Source of the DNA: Proteromonas lacertae
Taxonomy: Eukaryota; Sar; Bigyra; Opalinata; Proteromonadidae
Length of the DNA stretch: 64,000 nt
Reading direction: 5' to 3'
NCBI GenBank assembly: GCA_002245135.1
Contig: NGBS01000595.1
Coordinates: 87,789 to 151,788, forward strand
Of this stretch, positions 12,632 through 22,331 are shown piece after piece. Within the stretch, counting starts at the first letter, position 1; every line of letters begins with the position of its first letter. The position numbers and the translations under genes were made by a program. The notes beneath the pieces are model-generated. The model was not told the origin of the DNA. It saw nothing but the letters and a program-made list of their open reading frames with translations, and did not search any database.

Positions 12632-12787
12632 TATGATTACTCCTAAAACTTACGTATTAATGGATTTATTAGTGGTACAGATCACATCAAGTGCCTGTAC
12701 TATACTCATAATACCTCCTGAGACAAATAAGAAGCTTTTAGAAGAAAATATCAAAAATCATGTTGTGTGGTCCAGACTATACTATCA
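12632..12787 (+). CDS. Short ORF overlapping the 231-aa TIR gene (left copy)
   Basis: Reads MITPKTYVLMDLLVVQITSS... for 51 residues. Its ATG lies 8 bp after an AATATTCGTTTCAC motif, which makes it the best-placed start for this transcription unit. It overlaps the start of the downstream 231-aa frame by 28 nt, in the -1 frame relative to it. Either it is the true N-terminus of that protein, joined by a frameshift, or it is a separate upstream ORF. The same arrangement is in the right TIR (31509-31664, minus). Confidence 0.5.
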
Positions 12788-13455
12788 ATGAACCTCATTT
12801 ACAAGTCAATGAGGATAAGAAGGAATGGAAGGTAATATTTCCTCAGTGCTTTAGACCACATGTTAGAACAAGTCTAGGTGATCCTTGGGTACAGAAGTAT
12901 GTCAGCTGGGATGATTTTAGAGAAGATGTAGAGTATGAAGAATTCATGTGTAAGAAATATAAAATCAAAAAGGAGGATCATTTTGACATTCCGAAGATGG
13001 ATCCAGGTATGGAAGAATTTGTATGCAATCCTATGGGAAACCATGTTGGAAATATAAAAGATGTGGTCTTTGACAGCAAAATTGGTTATATGGTCTACAA
13101 GTGTAAGAATGATAATTCAGAACCTCTATACCAATTAACATATCCTGAAGATGATAAAATTGAAGGAATACAATGCTACCTGAAGATATGTCCTGAAAGT
13201 AATAATTTTTTAATGGATAACAATGCAAGAATCACAATACTTGGACCTCAGTTTCATTTAAAGAATCCATTATTTCAGATATGCAAAGAGCACAGTTCTT
13301 ATGAGATTATACTTCCAAGAGCTCCAGTTGTCTTAGATACAACATTACCTTACAATTGGGTTCAACAGCATATCAAAATATGTTGGGAGCCTAGCAAAAG
13401 CCATTTGATTGAAGATTTAATTGCTAAAGGTATTATAGTGGATCCTTGTGCATAA
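12760..13455 (+). CDS. TIR-encoded Polinton protein of unknown function, 231 aa (left copy)
   Basis: Intact frame beginning MLCGPDYTINEPHLQ and ending GIIVDPCA. It is acidic to neutral, Trp-containing, rich in Asp/Glu/Lys/Pro, and has no membrane span or known motif. An identical protein is encoded at 30841-31536 in the right TIR. The ATG at 12760 may be internal, since a 51-residue frame starting at 12632 runs into it. A second ATATCCGTTTCA motif follows 20 bp after the stop. Function not recognised. Confidence 0.75.
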   Translation: MLCGPDYTINEPHLQVNEDKKEWKVIFPQCFRPHVRTSLGDPWVQKYVSWDDFREDVEYEEFMCKKYKIKKEDHFDIPKMDPGMEEFVCNPMGNHVGNIKDVVFDSKIGYMVYKCKNDNSEPLYQLTYPEDDKIEGIQCYLKICPESNNFLMDNNARITILGPQFHLKNPLFQICKEHSSYEIILPRAPVVLDTTLPYNWVQQHIKICWEPSKSHLIEDLIAKGIIVDPCA

Positions 13456-13474
13456 ACATGAGAGAAGTAAAATT

Positions 13475-13486
13475 ATATCCGTTTCA
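13475..13486 (+). promoter_or_regulatory. ATATCCGTTTCA motif after the 231-aa gene
   Basis: Perfect motif copy 20 bp downstream of the stop at 13455, close to the TIR inner edge; the mirror copy is 30810-30821. Its position next to a gene end shows the motif is not only found before start codons. It could serve the next gene inward or bind a protein. Confidence 0.35.
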
Positions 13487-13840
13487 GGATCAAAATATTT
13501 TTTGGGTTTATATATTTGAAATTTTGTCGTTATGCTTCTAATCTAATTTGCAAAAAATGCTCAATTACATTATTATCTATTGAAAACATCACCAATCTTT
13601 TCGTAATATTATGATGGACTCATATCTAAATAGATTTCAAAATAAACTAAAAATATCGATACATATATCATGATTTCCATATGGTGTGATATAACACAAT
13701 AGAGTTCAAGCCAAATCACTTTTGTAACGAATCTATTTTTTCAATTATTAAAATTTCTTATAAGACGTATATTGCTTATCTATATAATGCTAATTAATTA
13801 TGTATATCATAAACACAACACCCTACACAAACACAATCAA

Positions 13841-13990
13841 TCATTTGAACCAATTAGGACCAGAGATTAATAATGGAAGCGGACAGTACTCATCATCATC
13901 TTCCTCTGTGCTCACATCTTCCATTTTTTTTGTTTGATTTCTTTCTTTGAATTGTTCTCTTCTTTTTGAATTTAGGAGTAGTTGAAGTAG
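13841..13990 (-). pseudogene. Short coding remnant with acidic C-terminus
   Basis: The minus strand reads SKRREQFKERNQTKKMEDVS then TEEDDDEYCPLPLLISGPNW and ends FK-TGA at 13841. A basic patch followed by an acidic run and a hydrophobic end looks like real protein. It may be an orphan Polinton gene end or part of the captured segment. An internal ATG at 13924 would give a 27-aa product. Not recognised. Confidence 0.3.
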
Positions 13991-14099
13991 TGCACTTTCT
14001 TTTTGTAGATACTATTTTCAGCTAGGTTTTTAAACAATGATACTGAGATTCCTTCAAATATCTTTACCCATTGATTTAGGAATTTACATGTCATACGTA

Positions 14100-14806
14100 A
14101 CTGCACTATCTAAACCAGTACTAACTTTATCTAATAACAATACTCGACTTGGACCTAATAAAGATTCACCTAATGTAACTCTTTTCTTTTCACCTCCACT
14201 ACTACTGTATTTTCACAGATATTCAATCCCAACTTTTCTATCAACAGTTTGGTTTTATTACTCACATCAAATTCTAATCTGTAATGGCCTGTTTTTAATA
14301 AATTACCTTTACCATTCAAACAATGAACTGAAAAGTCTAATGTTTGTTTCACAGTCAAATTGCCTAATTGAATGTCATTTTGACCACAGAAACTACACAA
14401 TTTCTTCCAGTTCAAACTCTCGATTGGCTTACCATCACATTTCACACTTCCTGTATGTTTACTGGATGGAATATAACCTGCCAATGCCTTTAAGAACGAT
14501 GTAGTACCAGAAGAAGGAGTGATAAGTCACATCCTTAAGAACCACTTGATTTTTCTTACTTGATAAACCTAATCCATCCACTACTTGACTGTAAACTCCA
14601 GTAACAATGTTTGGAATATCATTATACTCTCTTTTCTTCTTCTTTACCTCATAGGTGTAGTTTTTAATAACAATATCAACTTTTGGTAAGTCTGATAAAA
14701 ATATCTTTAACTCCCTTGCATATTTCACATACTCTGATTTTTCTATATTTTCGTCATCTGTTATACATACACTAACTGGTAGATGATTAACATTACTCAT
14801 TATCAA
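14100..14806 (-). pseudogene. ABCG/PDR-type ABC transporter, nucleotide-binding-domain fragment
   Basis: In order: an N-terminal ABCG segment (PKVDIVIKNYTYEVKKKK; NIVTGVYSQVVDGLGLSSKK), a Walker A region PSSGTTSFLKAL (normally G-K-T/S, so the Lys is gone), the Q-loop context CSFCGQNDIQLGNLTVKQTL, the signature SGGEKKRVTLGESLLG, and Walker B VLLLDKVSTGLDS, where the usual catalytic E reads K. Frameshifts at about 14510 and 14215 and a deletion before the signature confirm a dead copy. ABCG pumps move lipids or drugs across membranes; here only part of one NBD is left. It lies inside Polinton 1, so it is a captured host fragment. Confidence 0.8.
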
Positions 14807-14810
14807 TTCA

Positions 14811-15425
14811 GTTAATGTATTGGGTGTTTTTTATTTTACTATCTCCTGTATAATATATAGTTTAACATACATATAATTAATCACATTATTACTTTCTATT
14901 ATAATCACTTCATCCTGAAAGAAAAAATAATAAAAATATTTTAGAGTTTTGTTGTAAAAATTATAATTCCCCTATATAATTCCAACATAAATGGCACAAA
15001 CCAAATCCATTAGCAAAATCACTAAAACTAATTATACTCCAAAAATTATATTAGTAAACGTTTGAGAACTATGAATAAAGGTAATAAAGTACAAATATCC
15101 TGTAAATACACCAATATTCCATAACTACATTAGCTTATTGCACTTTTTTAGCTTAAATTTAAACAGATGTACTTCCAAATTACCAATCTCAACTATTTAA
15201 TAGTCTAATAGTGTATTACAAAATAATTTAGATGTTCCAATTCTCTAGGTTATAACATTGTGAATTAAGAATTGATTTAACTGCTTAAAATACTTCATGT
15301 TATTTAAACGCTTTAAGGTTAAGTTTTTTTTCAATGTTAAATCTACTTTACCATTACTTCAATATTTCTTAATTTAAGAATTTTCTGAAAAATTCTCAAA
15401 CTTATGTTAGGTTTGAGTTGTTATA
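14811..15425. other. AT-rich interval inside Polinton 1, no gene seen
   Basis: Between the ABCG fragment and the HYDIN fragment. There is no frame longer than noise and no motif. It may be intron or intergenic DNA carried along with the captured pieces. Confidence 0.5.
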
Positions 15426-17540
15426 ATTAAGCCTATTATTAAAATTATTGTATCTACCACCTTTAAAAAGTATAAAAATACTAATATATTTCACTCCATA
15501 TGAAGAAATAGAATATAATGAAAATGTAGTATTTGAAATAAGTGGAATAAGTACTCAAACAGTAGAAATAAGAGGAAGAGGATCTCAATTACATTTAGAA
15601 TTAGTAGATTTGAGAAAACAAGTAATCAATTTTGGTAAAGTAGAAGTGAATAGTGAGAATAATAAGAGTATAGAAATAATCAATCGTAGTTTATATACTT
15701 ACAATTTCGAAGTAGTAAATGAATCAAATGAAGGAATGTTTGGTGATATAAACTGTGTAAGTATAAGTCCAAAAGGTGAAATAACAATAAAACCAAAACA
15801 AATGATTAGTTTGGATATAAATTTCCATCCAAATCAGAGATTATTAGCATTTGAGAATCATTACAATGTAAAAATCAATGGTGGTGAAGCATTATCATTC
15901 TTTACAGTAAAAGGCGCTTGTCAAGGTGTAGATGTAGTGATAGAAATCTCTTTATTACAATTTGGAGCAGTGTGTTTAGGTTCATCAGTAACTCGAAAGA
16001 TCTTATTAAGTAATGAAGGTGATAAACGAACCAAATTCCGATGGAATTCAGGTCAATTTGCTCCAAATTTCTCTATAATTCCAGTGGAAGGTACTTTACT
16101 ACCAAATATTCCAATGTCATTAAATATAACGTTTACTCCTCAGAATTTGAGTAATGATATTCGATGTGATAATTTGAGATTGACATTATCAGGTTCTTGT
16201 GTAGGTCAACCAGAAGCAGGTGATAAAGAATTGAGATTTGAATGTGAAGTTCGAAAAGAGAATAGTCAAATAATCAAATTAAGTAATCCAACAAATGATA
16301 GTTGGTTTTTACATCCAACAATTCAAAATGAAGTATTTAGTGGAAATCCTTCAGTAACAGTTCCAGCGAAAGGTACAGTAGATTATACTGTAATATTCAA
16401 ACCAACAACTTATAATGGTGATGGAACAAAATTAGATTTATCAGCCAATGCCAGTCGACCTCCATCTGAAGCAGGAAATCGAAAAGATGGTAAAGGAAAG
16501 AAAGGAAAGAAAGAGACAAATGCAGGATTTAATTGGAATAATCCTCATAAAGGAAGTTTATTTATATCTTTACCTGATGGAAATACAGTGAATTATAATT
16601 TATTAGGAGCTTGTTCTTTACCTCAACCAATGGAAATTCCTTCAAATATTGAATTAGAAACAACATGTAAGAAATCTTTTGTATCCTTACCAGTATATAA
16701 TTGGATGAAAACAGCTCAAAGATTCAAAGTAGAACTTGGTGATTTACCAAATAATTCAACATTTATAAAAGTTCCAAATGTAATAAACATTCCAGCTTTA
16801 GCTTCAAGAGAATGTCAATTGAATTTCTTAGCTTATAAACCAGGTGCAACAGAAATAATGTTAAGATTTATCTGTGAAGAAAGTGGTGAATATTGTTTCT
16901 ATCAATTCACTATCAATGCAACAAATGCTGATATAATGAATAGTTATGAATTAGTAACTCATGTTCGATAAGTAGCAAAACAAACAATAACAATAAATAA
17001 CCCATTACCTCCAATCCTTGTGTTCGATTATCAGTAAGTAAAGAATTAAGTGGTCATAAAGATGGAAGTTATTCAATCGAATATCGACCATTATTAGCAG
17101 GTGAAAGTGAATGTGATGTGACAATAATAACAAACGAATTAGGTGAATTTAACTACAAATTGAAACTAAAAGCATTAGAAAGTGGTTATGAAAGAGGATA
17201 TAATATGTCATGTGGTTTAGGTGGTAAGATAGTAGAAGAAATCAAATTTACGAGTTATTGTCCAGCAAATACTGAATATAAATGTACAATCGAAGGATGT
17301 AAAGATTTTACAGTAGAGAATGTAGTGAAAGTAAATGGTTCAACAACTTGGGATGGAATTGCATCAATCGCCAAAGTGAGTTATGAACCATGTCAAATAG
17401 GTGATGTAAAAGCGATATTAAAAATCGATTCTCCTCAAGGTGGTTTATATAAATATCAATTATTTGGAAAATGTTTATCACCTCAACCATTAGGTCCATA
17501 TACAGTAGGAAAAGGCAAACAGATCAGTGTTCCATTTTAT
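15426..17540 (+). pseudogene. HYDIN C-terminal-region fragment captured inside Polinton 1
   Basis: A 507-residue open frame (15448-16971) plus 17118-17540 encode several ASH/MSP beta-sandwich repeats: VINFGKVEVNSENNKSIEII, LLQFGAVCLGSSVTRKILLS, and a basic linker (NRKDGKGKKGKKE). The arrangement fits the C-terminal half of HYDIN. An in-frame TAA follows THVR at 16969 and the sense continues (VAKQTITINNPLPP); a shift occurs near 17010. The reading stops at about 17540, where the opposite-strand Polinton structural gene begins. It is better preserved than the HYDIN at 6660-11560 and covers a different part of the protein. Confidence 0.85.
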
Positions 17541-19145
17541 GAATATATTTCCATTACCTATTCCAAAGTAACTCATAGCTTTACTGAGTTGTTTTGCTTG
17601 ATCTAAATTACTCACTGCGCTACCAAAATTAGTGAGTGAACTTGGAATTGTTTGTTGTGAACGTTTTACGTAGTTATCCATTTTGATTGCATTCTTGTGT
17701 TGATATGGTGTTGGTTTTAACCAATTCAATAAACCACCTGCATCTAGCAAACCAAAACAAGCAGTCAATGCACTGAATACTGTTCCTATACCTGCAACAG
17801 TTTGTAATGTACCTGTTGGATCAGCTGCAACAGCAGTTTTTGCCATTGATGGCATAGCTTTTGATAATTCACTAATACCTTTAACTGCTGCTGCAGCAGT
17901 TGTTGCATCACCTCCATTTGCAGCTGCAGCTACAGTTGCTGCTGTTTTTAATGTATCACCTACATTTTTTGCATCTATATTTCCTATATTAGAAAATTTG
18001 TAGAAGAATGGAACTAATTGAAATAAGTATCGAACATATGGATGAGTATTGAACATAAATGACACACCAAAGTTATACAACAAGTCTACAGGTAGCCATG
18101 ATTTTTGAATTGCTTCAGGTAACATTGACTTAACTTTTTCTGAATTACCATAATACAAGTCAGTGATAGCAGGTAATCTACCACCTGACAGCATACGAAT
18201 TATCTCATAGTAGTCGAAAATGAAGTACCACATTACATACAAGAACCCTGATGTTGGTAGTTTGGATTTTTTCCATAACCAATAAGCTAAACATGTCATT
18301 ACTATTGCACGTACATATTTCATTGCATGATCTACTTCAAACATTTGAGGAGTAACTCCACCTACCAAATATGATTTCATTGTATAGTATATTTGTGGAA
18401 ATATCCTAAATACATTCTCTACACACAGGAACAAATTACCAGCAAAACCCATAAAATCAGATTCACATAATGAATCGAGTGCTTTTTGAAATTGTGAATT
18501 TTCAAATTGTGCCCATGAACTACAAGCAGTTTTCACTAAACCAATAGCTATTTCATATTTTTGTCTATTATCTGCATTCACCCACTCTTGAGGAAGTGAG
18601 TGACCTAACTTCTCTCTGTTATAATCAAAGTTAATGAAATCTCTACTATTCTGTGATGCTATTTCATTCAGTTCTCTATATTTATCTTCATTAATTAATG
18701 TACACTGTCCTTCACCCATATCTATAACACTATTCATCAGTTCTTGATTTTTTGGATCTAATGCCCATCTATAAAATTTTGATCTTTCTAATATCTCTTG
18801 ATCATCCATATATCTTTGTGCCTTTTGATTATTCAATGCAATATATTCTTTTACTTTTTCAGCTCGATTCGGATCAAAATTATATGGATCTGAATATTGA
18901 TTGATCTTACTTACTCCATCAACTAATTCATTTTGCAAATACTCCTGCTGTAGTAATAGTTTGTTATAATATTCTATTGCATCTTTATCATTACCTGTTA
19001 ATTTATCACAAGTTGAGGTCAACCAATCTTGTCTATAATTTTTATAGGCTGCTAATTGAGGATTCTTTTCTATAATCTCTTGTAGTGATTTATAATTTTG
19101 TAATTTAGGAAATTTTTGTAACAAAGGATCTGTTACTCTATTCAT
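17490..19145 (-). CDS. Polinton structural/membrane protein, module A, C-terminal frame (551 aa)
   Basis: Helix-rich N-terminal half, then hydrophobic segments around MKYVRAIVMTCLAYWLW and GFLYVMWYFIFDYYEIIRML, then an Ala/Gly-rich stretch (TAATVAAAANGGDATTAAAA). It is in the same frame as, and directly follows, the 282-aa frame at 19146-19994 across a single TGA (reads DN-stop-MN), so the two probably formed one protein of about 834 residues. The last 18 or so residues derive from the abutting HYDIN DNA; the native sequence ends near GNGN. Module B (21282-23534) is a diverged homologue in which GNGN is followed by a protease. Likely a virion or membrane component; the exact role was not recognised. 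Confidence 0.65.
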   Translation of the reverse strand: MNRVTDPLLQKFPKLQNYKSLQEIIEKNPQLAAYKNYRQDWLTSTCDKLTGNDKDAIEYYNKLLLQQEYLQNELVDGVSKINQYSDPYNFDPNRAEKVKEYIALNNQKAQRYMDDQEILERSKFYRWALDPKNQELMNSVIDMGEGQCTLINEDKYRELNEIASQNSRDFINFDYNREKLGHSLPQEWVNADNRQKYEIAIGLVKTACSSWAQFENSQFQKALDSLCESDFMGFAGNLFLCVENVFRIFPQIYYTMKSYLVGGVTPQMFEVDHAMKYVRAIVMTCLAYWLWKKSKLPTSGFLYVMWYFIFDYYEIIRMLSGGRLPAITDLYYGNSEKVKSMLPEAIQKSWLPVDLLYNFGVSFMFNTHPYVRYLFQLVPFFYKFSNIGNIDAKNVGDTLKTAATVAAAANGGDATTAAAAVKGISELSKAMPSMAKTAVAADPTGTLQTVAGIGTVFSALTACFGLLDAGGLLNWLKPTPYQHKNAIKMDNYVKRSQQTIPSSLTNFGSAVSNLDQAKQLSKAMSYFGIGNGNIFIKWNTDLFAFSYCIWT

Positions 19146-19994
19146 TCAATTATCATATGCCTGAACATCTGCTTCTGTAACATATTCAGGCCAGTTCAAA
19201 AGATAGCTTCTTGGATTAGATGTATCTAATTCTGCTAATGGGAATGTTCCTCTTAAATGTCCTTTTTTATGTTCACGATCTAGCATATCATAAAAATTAA
19301 TATGATAATTGTTAGGTAACATTGAAGCATAATTATTAGTTAATGCATATTGAACTTCTTTTCGAGCTTGTCTATTCAAACCTGGACTAAATAATTTATC
19401 ATAATTCCAATTATAATCATATCCTACAGTTTCTTTTGGTATATATGGTTGAATATATTCTGGTATTTGACTTGGCTGTAATTGTGATGTTCCATTATAA
19501 GCAGCACTAGCAGCATCATACATTTGTTGTCTTGGATTAGTAATAATGACATGCTCATTAGGACCAACACTTTGACCCACTCTTAATGGTATAATACCAC
19601 TATTACCACCTAATTTCTTAGTAGCCAAGAGATGCCTCCGTGGGATACTCTCTAATTTTAGTTTATTTCTTCTGTGATGTTTCTTATGTTTGAAATGAAC
19701 ATGTTTTCTTCTACCTGAACCTGTCTTTGGATATCCATCTAAAGACATACCAAATAAACCATAATTTACTTTAGGCCATAAATGATATTCACTACCCATA
19801 CCATTAATTAAATTACACACATCTGATCGTGCTTCTGGAACACTATGACCACATTGATATTTGAAATAATGTAAGTAATCTGTCAATTGATCTATTGTTC
19901 CTCCATAGCTGGAATACTTTGATATAATATCCAATGGCAATCCTACATTTTTACATACATTTTCTAAATCTTGTTTTGTATTATTCATAACCAT
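19146..19994 (-). CDS. Polinton structural protein, module A, N-terminal frame (282 aa)
   Basis: Starts MVMNNTKQDLENVCKNVGLP. Residues about 95-115 are a strongly basic H/K/R segment (GRRKHVHFKHKKHHRRNKLK), suggestive of nucleic-acid binding or a core protein. A Pro/Tyr-rich region and the block YDYNWNYDKLFSPGLNRQAR follow, conserved in module B (NYNWNYNKLFGPGLNRQAR). It ends at a TGA immediately followed by the 551-aa frame in phase. It overlaps the upstream gene stop by 10 nt (19985-19994), as in a compact viral-type operon. Confidence 0.65.
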   Translation of the reverse strand: MVMNNTKQDLENVCKNVGLPLDIISKYSSYGGTIDQLTDYLHYFKYQCGHSVPEARSDVCNLINGMGSEYHLWPKVNYGLFGMSLDGYPKTGSGRRKHVHFKHKKHHRRNKLKLESIPRRHLLATKKLGGNSGIIPLRVGQSVGPNEHVIITNPRQQMYDAASAAYNGTSQLQPSQIPEYIQPYIPKETVGYDYNWNYDKLFSPGLNRQARKEVQYALTNNYASMLPNNYHINFYDMLDREHKKGHLRGTFPLAELDTSNPRSYLLNWPEYVTEADVQAYDN

Positions 19995-20836
19995 TTGCTT
20001 AACTGATTCATAATAGCATCTACATTATATCTTTGTTGTTGTTGTATTGGTTGTGTGTTATTTTGGAATGTTGGCTGGGCTGTTGCCGCCGCGGCGGCAG
20101 CAGCACCTGCCATCATTCCGGCGTAACTTGCAGCATTTGAACTTTGATTATTATAACCTGCACCAGTTGTAGGTATTGAAGTTGTATTATTATAACTGGG
20201 GGCAGTTGTAACATTCGATGCTTGAATATTTGAAGTGGCCGGCGCACTCGTCGAATTTGTTGTTGAAGGAGTAGCACCAAATATACCTCTGAACCAATTG
20301 TATATATTACTTAGTGATGTAGTAAAGAAACCCATTATACTATCTAACTTAGAATGAATCCATTGTGGCATATCCATTGGAGGAACTTTTCTCCAATGAT
20401 TATATACCAAACTGACAAAATTAGGAGTTAACATTGATACAAAAGATGCTGCATTAACCCATGCTGGGGATAAACCAAATATCCATTGCATAACACCACT
20501 ATATCCTATTCCTACATTTAAAATACTTTAATATTGCACCAACAGTACTATCAGGAAATAATATATCAAACACTTGTGAAATAGAACCTAATGTCATAGT
20601 GCATAAGCAGAACTTCACACCAAATTTCAACCAATCGTATGTTGTATTACCTGAAAAATATCATCTTCATCTCCAATAGTATCATAAAATCTATTGAAAC
20701 TGGATTTAGGATCATAGATGTCTGATCCATATGTACCATTGCCTTTGTCAACAATAGCTGTTTGATTGGCAAGATGACTAAGGTCTAGTTTTATACGTGT
20801 GTTATCTTTCACCTTGTTATAGATGATCTTTTTCAA
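19985..20836 (-). pseudogene. Polinton membrane/virion-like protein with Ala/Thr-rich tail, frameshifted
   Basis: Three frames join in sense: 20627-20836 (MKKIIYNKVKDNTRIKLDL), about 20530-20640 (TYDWLKFGVKFCLCTMTLGS, hydrophobic), and 19985-20491 (MQWIFGLSPAWVNAASF...). The C-terminal third is low-complexity S/T/N/A/Q, and AAAAAAATA is encoded by an unusual GC-only patch near 20087-20106. The breaks at about 20640 and 20515 are single-base shifts. The upstream frame KSKLKKIIYNKV suggests it may continue from the 20833-21307 unit. Family not recognised. Confidence 0.5.
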
Positions 20837-20849
20837 TTTACTCTTAAGT

Positions 20850-21307
20850 GCATTATGTTACACAGAGGAATTCTCAAAATCAATTGCTTCTTCTTATGGT
20901 GATGGTTGTTGCTTATGCTTTCGTTTAACACCCATAAAATATATAAAAACAATATAAAAAAATAGAGAAACAATACTATTAGAAATATAGCCGTTATTGA
21001 TATTATAGATGATATTATTTTTTCTTCTGTTCTACAGGCTGCCATCCATCATCATCAAAATCATCAGAATAAAAATCAGAATCAAATTCATCATCTTCTT
21101 GTTCTTGTTTTTGTTCTTGTTCTTCTTCATCAAAATCAGAATCAAATTCATCTTCTTCTTTAATATCATCTTTTTCAGTATTATTGGCTTCTCTCCAATA
21201 CTATCTTATTTCTTTTTGTTCTTCTGGTGTTAGATATTGTATTATATTCTCAAGTTCATCATTTGTTAATTTTGTAATATCATGTTTAACATCAGTAAAC
21301 ATGTTCA
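20850..21307 (-). pseudogene. Acidic protein with one transmembrane segment
   Basis: From ATG at 21307 the minus strand reads MNMFTDVKHDITKLTNDEL, then a long acidic run (EEDEFDSDFDEEEQEQ; DSDFYSDDFDDDGWQP). After a one-base shift near 21015 comes a strong membrane span (IISITAIFLIVLFLYFFILF) and a basic KRKHKQQPSP tail. One in-frame TAG interrupts EIR-stop-YWRE. The 5' end overlaps the start of module B on the other strand. Probably a Polinton accessory membrane protein. Confidence 0.4.
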
Positions 21308-22311
21308 TTTCAAAAAACATAGAAAACATAATAGGAAGAGTAAATTGAAATTAAAATCAATTCCACATAGGCATTGCTTGGCTACTAACGTTTTAGGAGG
21401 TGTTGTACAACTAAATATGGGAACAACAGTAAAACTTAATGAACACTTTGTTGTTCCCAATCCAAGACAAAGTGTAGATGAAGGTAAAATACCAATCTAT
21501 ATACCAACTCAATTACCAACTAATGTACAACGATATATACCAGAACAGCCTGTTGGAAACAATTATAATTGGAATTATAATAAATTGTTTGGACCTGGTT
21601 TAAATAGACAAGCTAGAAGAGAGATTCAAAATCAAATCACAATTAACTATGATTAACAATTATCTAATAATTGTCACATTGATTTATATGATATGAGAGA
21701 TCCACCACATAAGAAAGGTAATTTAGATTAAGTATACAAAAACTATAAAAATAATATATTATCTAAAGGATGGGACTATATTATGGGAAATAATAAGGAA
21801 ATGGATGAATATTATAATAAGCTATTATTGCACAAGAGTACTTGCAAAATGAATTAGCAGATGGTGTTAGTAAAATACATACTTATTCTGATCCATCTAA
21901 TCTCGATGCTGAAAAAGTTAAATAATATATTGCATTAAATAATCAAAAATGGGTAGAGTAATGAACGATGATCAAATAAAATACCAAACACTCTTTTTTA
22001 AATTCGCTACAGAGAATCCAGACATTATGTCAAAAGTTCCAGATATAGGTCAAGGTGAATGTTCACCAATAAATGAAGATTATTATAGAATGCTTAATGA
22101 AGTAGCTTCACAAAATAGTAGAGATTTCATTAATTTTGATTATAATAGAGAGAAATTTGCTCATGAACTTCCTGAAGATTGGATGGCAGCTTCTAATCCA
22201 GAAAAAGTATCGATAGCATTTGGTTTGCTGAAAACAGCATGTTCATCATGGGCAAAATTTGAAAATTCACAATTTCAGAAGGCATCGGACTCTTTGAAGG
22301 AAACTGATTAA
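21282..22311 (+). pseudogene. Polinton structural protein, module B, N-terminal part (decayed)
   Basis: 21282-21656 (KHVHFKKHRKHNRKSKLKLK; VGNNYNWNYNKLFGPGLNRQ) and 21949-22311 (GEGECS-like block; SQNSRDFINFDYNREKF) align in order with module A at roughly 60-75 percent identity by eye. Between them, 21657-21948 contains recognisable sense (HIDLYDMRDPPHKKGNLD) cut by TAA/TAG stops and a frameshift near 21830. It is on the opposite strand to module A, so the two are diverged inverted paralogues rather than a recent duplication. Confidence 0.7.
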
Positions 22312-22331
22312 CAGGTTTTGTAGGTAACTTA

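Larger units (their letters stand above)
11678..13517 (+). repeat. Polinton 1 left TIR (1,840 bp)
   Basis: Every matched position pairs with the right TIR by the rule x + y = 44296, so there are no indels across 1,840 bp. Both genes inside translate identically in the two copies. Divergence begins right after GGGTTTATATATTT at 13517. TIRs in this class are commonly several hundred bases to over a kilobase, and here they are long enough to hold two complete genes. Confidence 0.95.
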
